Source: Glandiceps talaboti
Lineage: Eukaryota > Hemichordata > Enteropneusta > Spengelidae
Reading direction: 5' to 3'
NCBI RefSeq assembly: GCF_964340395.1
Contig: NC_135550.1
Location: 6,690,601-6,754,600 of the forward strand
DNA: 64,000 nt
In this document: piece after piece, positions 59,746 through 64,000 of the stretch
Position numbering within the stretch: the stretch's first letter is position 1
Layout: every line of letters begins with the position of its first letter
Notes under the pieces: generated by a model
The model's input: the letters and a program-made list of their open reading frames with translations, nothing else
Databases searched by the model: none
Told to the model about the DNA's origin: nothing
Made by a program: the position numbers and the translations under genes

Positions 59746-61661
59746 ATACCTGTGCAAGTATAAATTATGAAAAATGTTGTAATGGTGCCTTAGAACATTG
59801 TGGTTGCTATTTCGAGCACTTGGACCTCAGAACCAATGACAATGACGTGCGCTGCCGTGATGTAGGACGACAAGGGTATAAATGAATCATTGCAATATAT
59901 TTTCACAACAATACTTAAAGACCTTGTACATTTTGTAGAATTTGAGTGTTTCATCAACAGCAAAATTTCGGTAAGCATGAGAGCATAGTTTCTTTGTTTC
60001 ATACCTTTACCATCGGTTTCCAAAACCAGTGGAATTTTTATGACAAACTGTTAATAAACGAATAAACAAGTACTCACCATCGTTGATTTTAATCATTCTC
60101 TTGTTTCCGTCTTTTATCTTGGCACAAGTTATAGTCTCAAAGCCGTCAAGCATAAAGTGGAATCTCTTGAAAGCACCGTCATCAGGAAATGCTATATGGA
60201 TGTTTCGTTTGTCTGATAAACCGTTAATTTCTCTTAATAGTAAAGGTATTGCCGACTTTATCCCAGTGTAACAAGTAATTATCAAAATACGGTTACTGCT
60301 TTAATAGTGTAACAAATGTTTTACTATAATGCTAGCCTGGCCTTGTTAAGTCTAGTATCTTTACAATATCCATGACGTACAATACACATTGTGCACATCC
60401 TAATATTAAGTGTAATATGCAGTTAGTGTATAAAGGTAGTTAAGAATTGACAACTAAGTTGAGGCGAATACCTTTTACCGGTGTAATAATATGTTTATCC
60501 TTCTTCGGGTTAACGATCAAAATCTCTTTTGATCGTGAATTTAAAAATATTTCGAACGTTTTGATTGAAAGCAACAAATATTATCTCGGAAAGAAAATTG
60601 TACGCAGTCGCGACAGTAATGTCCTTTTGCACACTTTATTGTGTTCGACAAATTGACTTGGTAGAGGAAAGCTGTAACTGATTTTGAAACGATAATATCT
60701 ATGACATTCGTATGATCAATATCACGATTTGATTTTGATGTGTGTCACGATGTAGATGCCTTGGGCTATTTTAAGAGTTGCCCGCCACTAACCTTGGAAT
60801 CACTCCATCCGAGAAGTAATACCTTTCTTGCAGAACATGAATATCGTAAATGATAATCGAAGCTGGGCCTCTTGTAGTGTACGGGATTGCAGATAGAATC
60901 ATTGCCAATGTCTAAAAACGAATAACATAATTCATGATTATCCATGTTGGCCTTTGCATTAATTTCTGCTAGTCGACGTACAGACTACAATGTATAATGG
61001 GGTAAGTGGACAGAACTGAATACTCAAGTTGGTCAACTATCTGTTTTTGATAGATTTTGTAAATATCATTCAATCAAATGTATTATTGCAAGCCTACTTT
61101 TTTCTTTCCCACATTGGTTTTTGAATAATAAGGAAATGTGTCTTGTCCAGTACTTGTAATCCTTGACTAAATAAATATTACGAGTTGAATTGGGAGCCTT
61201 CGCATATTAAAATGCATGTGATACATTACTGGTATTTTCGTTTTACAGTTTCCATAAGCTGAGCAGGGCCTAGCATGGTAAGCCAATACATTGTTTTCTC
61301 ATGCACTACCATAATGTTGTTTTTCCATACAATTACAAAAGGAAGAAAATTAGAAGTACCTTTGCTATAGCTATTCGCCTTCAGTATCAATTCTTTCCAT
61401 TGTTGTAGTAGGAAAGTATGGAAGTATGAACGTGAATGACCTGGCCAGATACCTGGGAAATATGCCAAATATTAAGATTTTAAATCATTGTGAAAGAAAG
61501 TTTCTTCACAGAAAACAAGTTCTGGGTACAAAGTATAAAGGTTTATTTCTTTCAGTTACTTAGGCAGGAAAAGTGGAAATCAATATACGCATTCCTAATG
61601 CAAATACCAAACTGAATGTACTCTATGCCTAATGTGACCATTATTGTCAGAGGCATAATTA

Positions 61662-61705
<44 letters not shown>

Positions 61706-61706
61706 A
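61662..61706. repeat. AAAG microsatellite
   Basis: About 11 AAAG units, in an intron of the PRPP synthetase-like gene. Confidence 0.95.
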
Positions 61707-62190
61707 ATGCTTTGTTATATCCATAGGTTTGTTAGTATTCTGTTCGCACATTGAGAATATTTAATGCTCACCTTGGAATGGAGTAGAGTATAGATATCTG
61801 CTCAAACACTGCCTCTGGTGAATGGAAATTTCCCAGAAATACAACTGTAATAAATAATTCAAGAAAGACATAGCGAGTGACAAAGTGTTGCATGGTATCC
61901 ACAAGTGGTCGGTTTCTTTGTGTACAATGCACGTTGTGTAGAAGTGAAACAATGATTGAGAACGAAATTGTAGAAAATGTTTATAAATATATGTGTAGAC
62001 AATTTTGTAATACCATATATCTTACCATTTCTTGAAAATTAGTTTTGTTTTCATGATGTAGAAACCTTAAATGATGGCACAATTTCAAATGCAAATATGA
62101 TACATGAATACTGCCTAGTGCCACCGCGCAGCCCAATATCAATTTCTAGATTTTGCATTATGGGCATAAGGGGCAGGGTTATGTTATGGT

Positions 62191-62192
<2 letters not shown>

Positions 62193-62239
<47 letters not shown>

Positions 62240-62240
62240 G
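62193..62240. repeat. CTGT microsatellite
   Basis: About 12 CTGT units; the TDRQ frame on the opposite strand is an artefact. Confidence 0.95.
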
Positions 62241-62417
62241 ACCATCTATCCTTCATATTAAATGGTGATGTCTGTTTGTCTGTCTATGTCCGTCTATCCC
62301 TAACATTATATACATTTCAGTCTCCGATACATATATTTATGTTTACCTTTATGTTATCATGTACAATGTAAGAGGAAGCAGGACTGCCTTTTAAGGAACA
62401 ACATTTACTTGTTAAGA

Positions 62418-62527
62418 ATGAGAGGGGAAAGAGAAAAGGGCTGGTATATATCATTAATGCCACCAACTAGTAACACCAAAGGAGGATTTTTTTGTCGGAT
62501 CCAACGAGAATATATGCAAACCCTGAG
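62418..62527 (+). pseudogene. Third APRT-like first exon, frame-disrupted
   Basis: ATG then REKGWYISLMPPT matches exon 1 of the APRT-like genes (REKNWYLSLMAPT), and after a T run the next frame reads SDPTRIYANPE, matching DSSRLYANPE, followed by a GT donor. It is 110 bp against 108 bp, so the frame changes in the middle. No exons 2-5 are found downstream within the window. A relic of a further duplication, or the start of a damaged third copy continuing beyond 64,000. Confidence 0.75.
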
Positions 62528-64000
62528 GTATGAACAGAATATTTTATGACTGTTGCCTATATCACCGCATTAACACCAAATGGCATTAAGAAGTTCATAA
62601 AATCGACATCGGGAAATCACAAAAATGCTAAGTGGTCCTAAATATCTCCAAATATCCGAACGAACTAGAAATAAACAGGAAACATTTATCATAAACACCC
62701 CTCTGTTTCTGTTCAAGTACTGTCTTCCATTTGTTCAATTCGTCAAATCTTTTCACGATTCTCTGTTCAAATGATGAAAAGAAATGAATCATACATAAAT
62801 GATGGGTTGTCTTTTGATGAACAATTCATTACTCTAGGTATAGGCATAGTACAAACAACGCTCCAAACTTTGGAGAATAAAATCAGCGAATTAAGCATTA
62901 AAAACATATACCCTTTGGATATCTTATTTGACAAGAAAAGAATTTCCATCTTACTTTGAGTACATGTTGTTAACATTGATAAAAAAGCTTGTCTTGAGAA
63001 AATCATTTTCAAGGTAATAAAAGTGGATATATACGACAAATAAGTTTGCTATCACTGCTAAAACAGCCAATATTTCCACTTTCTATTTACATTGACAATT
63101 TTCGTGTTTTTGTATGCCAGAATTGTCCGTTTATAGACAAGACTCTCCTTCGCGGGATTTCTACGTTCAATTGTGAATTCATTGCTGAATACGGACGAGA
63201 TTACACGATGCTTTCCTTCAATTATCAAGGTCAACTATTTGTTTAGTTATAGTGAATTTTATTTGTACTGAATTGCGTGGGTATTTTGTCTGAAGCTATC
63301 CTGTTTATTCCGTCTACCTGAACTTTCTTTTCCCTATTCCAGTGTACGGTAACTCCACGGCAGTTTTATTATAGCAAGCATTTTTAGTCTTAACATAAGT
63401 TATGCTCTATCTACACTTGTCAGTAACATTCATTGTTGAGACAAAGTCGTCCCATTTTATATCCAGACGATTTAAATAATATAAATAACAATAATATAAT
63501 AATGTTCATATTTTGTATTTGATAATAAGAGACGTAATTTCATTTAAGAATAACGTACTGTATTCATTTAAATTATTTGAAATTGATCCGGTGGTATTTT
63601 TGAAAGTCAATTCATGTTTGACAATTACAAGTTGATAAGTGATCGGTTATATCAGTTTTAATGCACCCAAATTCTAAAAAATAATCAGTTATATTTGTAA
63701 GCAGGTGGTCAATCGTAGTGCTCGTGACGTCACTGACCCTCGTTCGAATATTGATGGTTTGTTCAAAGCTGTATGAATGCAAAAGACTTATGTAAGAATT
63801 AGTTACATTTGAATTAGACTTGACATCAATATTTAAATCACCAAGAATAACACAATTCTTATTTTTTAGATGAAAGGCAATTCAAACAAATTTCAAAACT
63901 CAAGAAATTCGTTGATTGAAGTGTTTGGCTTTCTTAAATGACGCCAACTACAACTGCTTTCTTATCAACAACGGTTTCTACAAACAGTGACTCACAGTTT

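Larger units (their letters stand above)
58966..61844 (-). pseudogene. PRPP synthetase-like gene, plant PRS3/4 type, 3' part (about 270 codons), one frameshift
   Basis: Minus-strand exons: 61,844-61,772, 61,452-61,360, 60,911-60,793, 60,295-60,078, 59,557-59,481, 59,196-58,966. Ribose-phosphate pyrophosphokinase makes PRPP from ribose-5-phosphate and ATP. The order [93 protein letters not shown] (59,537-59,496), SAYVTHAVFPQESWRKF and FWITDSIPHAKEI follows plant PRS3/PRS4 and not animal PRPS1/2. Exon 61,452-61,360 is 93 bp where phase requires 94: one base is missing after GATACTGAAGGCGA, putting a stop in frame. This is a mutation or a sequencing error; everything else looks constrained. The 5' exons, which should hold the N-terminal third, are not found up to 64,000. 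Confidence 0.8.
61845..64000. other. Right end of window
   Basis: Should contain the 5' exons of the PRPP synthetase-like gene if that gene is whole, but none is recognisable. It holds a CTGT microsatellite (62,193-62,240) and a damaged APRT-like first exon. Frames at 62,771-62,959 and 63,046-63,246 have no recognisable domain. Confidence 0.5.

Noticed and set aside
63046-63246. 66-codon frame with CPFIDKTLLRG
   Set aside because: Considered as a 5' exon of a neighbouring gene, but it resembles nothing in the PRPP synthetase or APRT families and is on the wrong strand for the former.

Overview
The window is intron-rich animal DNA, about 65% A+T, with GT..AG introns and many small non-autonomous transposons, tRNA-headed SINEs, microsatellites and minisatellites. 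This suits a marine invertebrate such as a hemichordate, lancelet or mollusc, but the sequence alone does not fix the species. I saw no rRNA, tRNA gene, CRISPR array, retrovirus-like element or bacterial gene.

Layout. 0.9-6.1 kb (+): a complete nine-exon phytanoyl-CoA dioxygenase family gene (PhyH-1, 359 aa). 6.1-11.7 kb: repeats. 11.8-19.8 kb (+): an unrecognised gene of about 502 codons whose first exon is split by a 323-bp perfect hairpin transposon with an 8-bp target duplication. Its introns hold a 65-bp tandem repeat, a 923-bp insertion and a piggyBac fragment. 19.8-27.7 kb: interspersed repeats, including 1.3-kb minisatellite-bearing elements. 27.7-32.3 kb (-): a complete five-exon APRT-like phosphoribosyltransferase (206 aa). 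36.0-42.8 kb (+): a complete seven-exon RDH13-like short-chain dehydrogenase (342 aa). 48.1-53.8 kb (-): a second complete phytanoyl-CoA dioxygenase gene (PhyH-2, 356 aa), convergent with RDH13. 56.0-58.3 kb (+): a second APRT-like gene (206 aa). 59.0-61.8 kb (-): the C-terminal part of a PRPP synthetase resembling plant PRS3/PRS4, with one reading-frame break. 62.4 kb: a damaged first exon of a third APRT-like copy.

The window has been shaped by duplication. PhyH-1/PhyH-2 and the two APRT-like genes are inverted pairs, and PhyH similarity extends into introns and the 5' flank. A recent tandem duplication (about 41.8-45.2 and 45.2-49.9 kb) covers the facing 3' ends of RDH13 and PhyH-2. RDH13 keeps its ends in the first unit and PhyH-2 in the second, so each unit carries orphan exons of the other gene. 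The first unit also lost the PhyH terminal exon, and the second gained a roughly 1-kb insertion.

How the genes could work together (inference): a PRPP synthetase beside two PRPP-binding transferases suggests a PRPP-using module. The APRT-like pair has an altered PRPP loop (VDQW instead of VDDL), so their substrate may not be adenine. The iron/2-oxoglutarate oxygenases and the NAD(P)-dependent dehydrogenase are redox enzymes with no shown link to that module.
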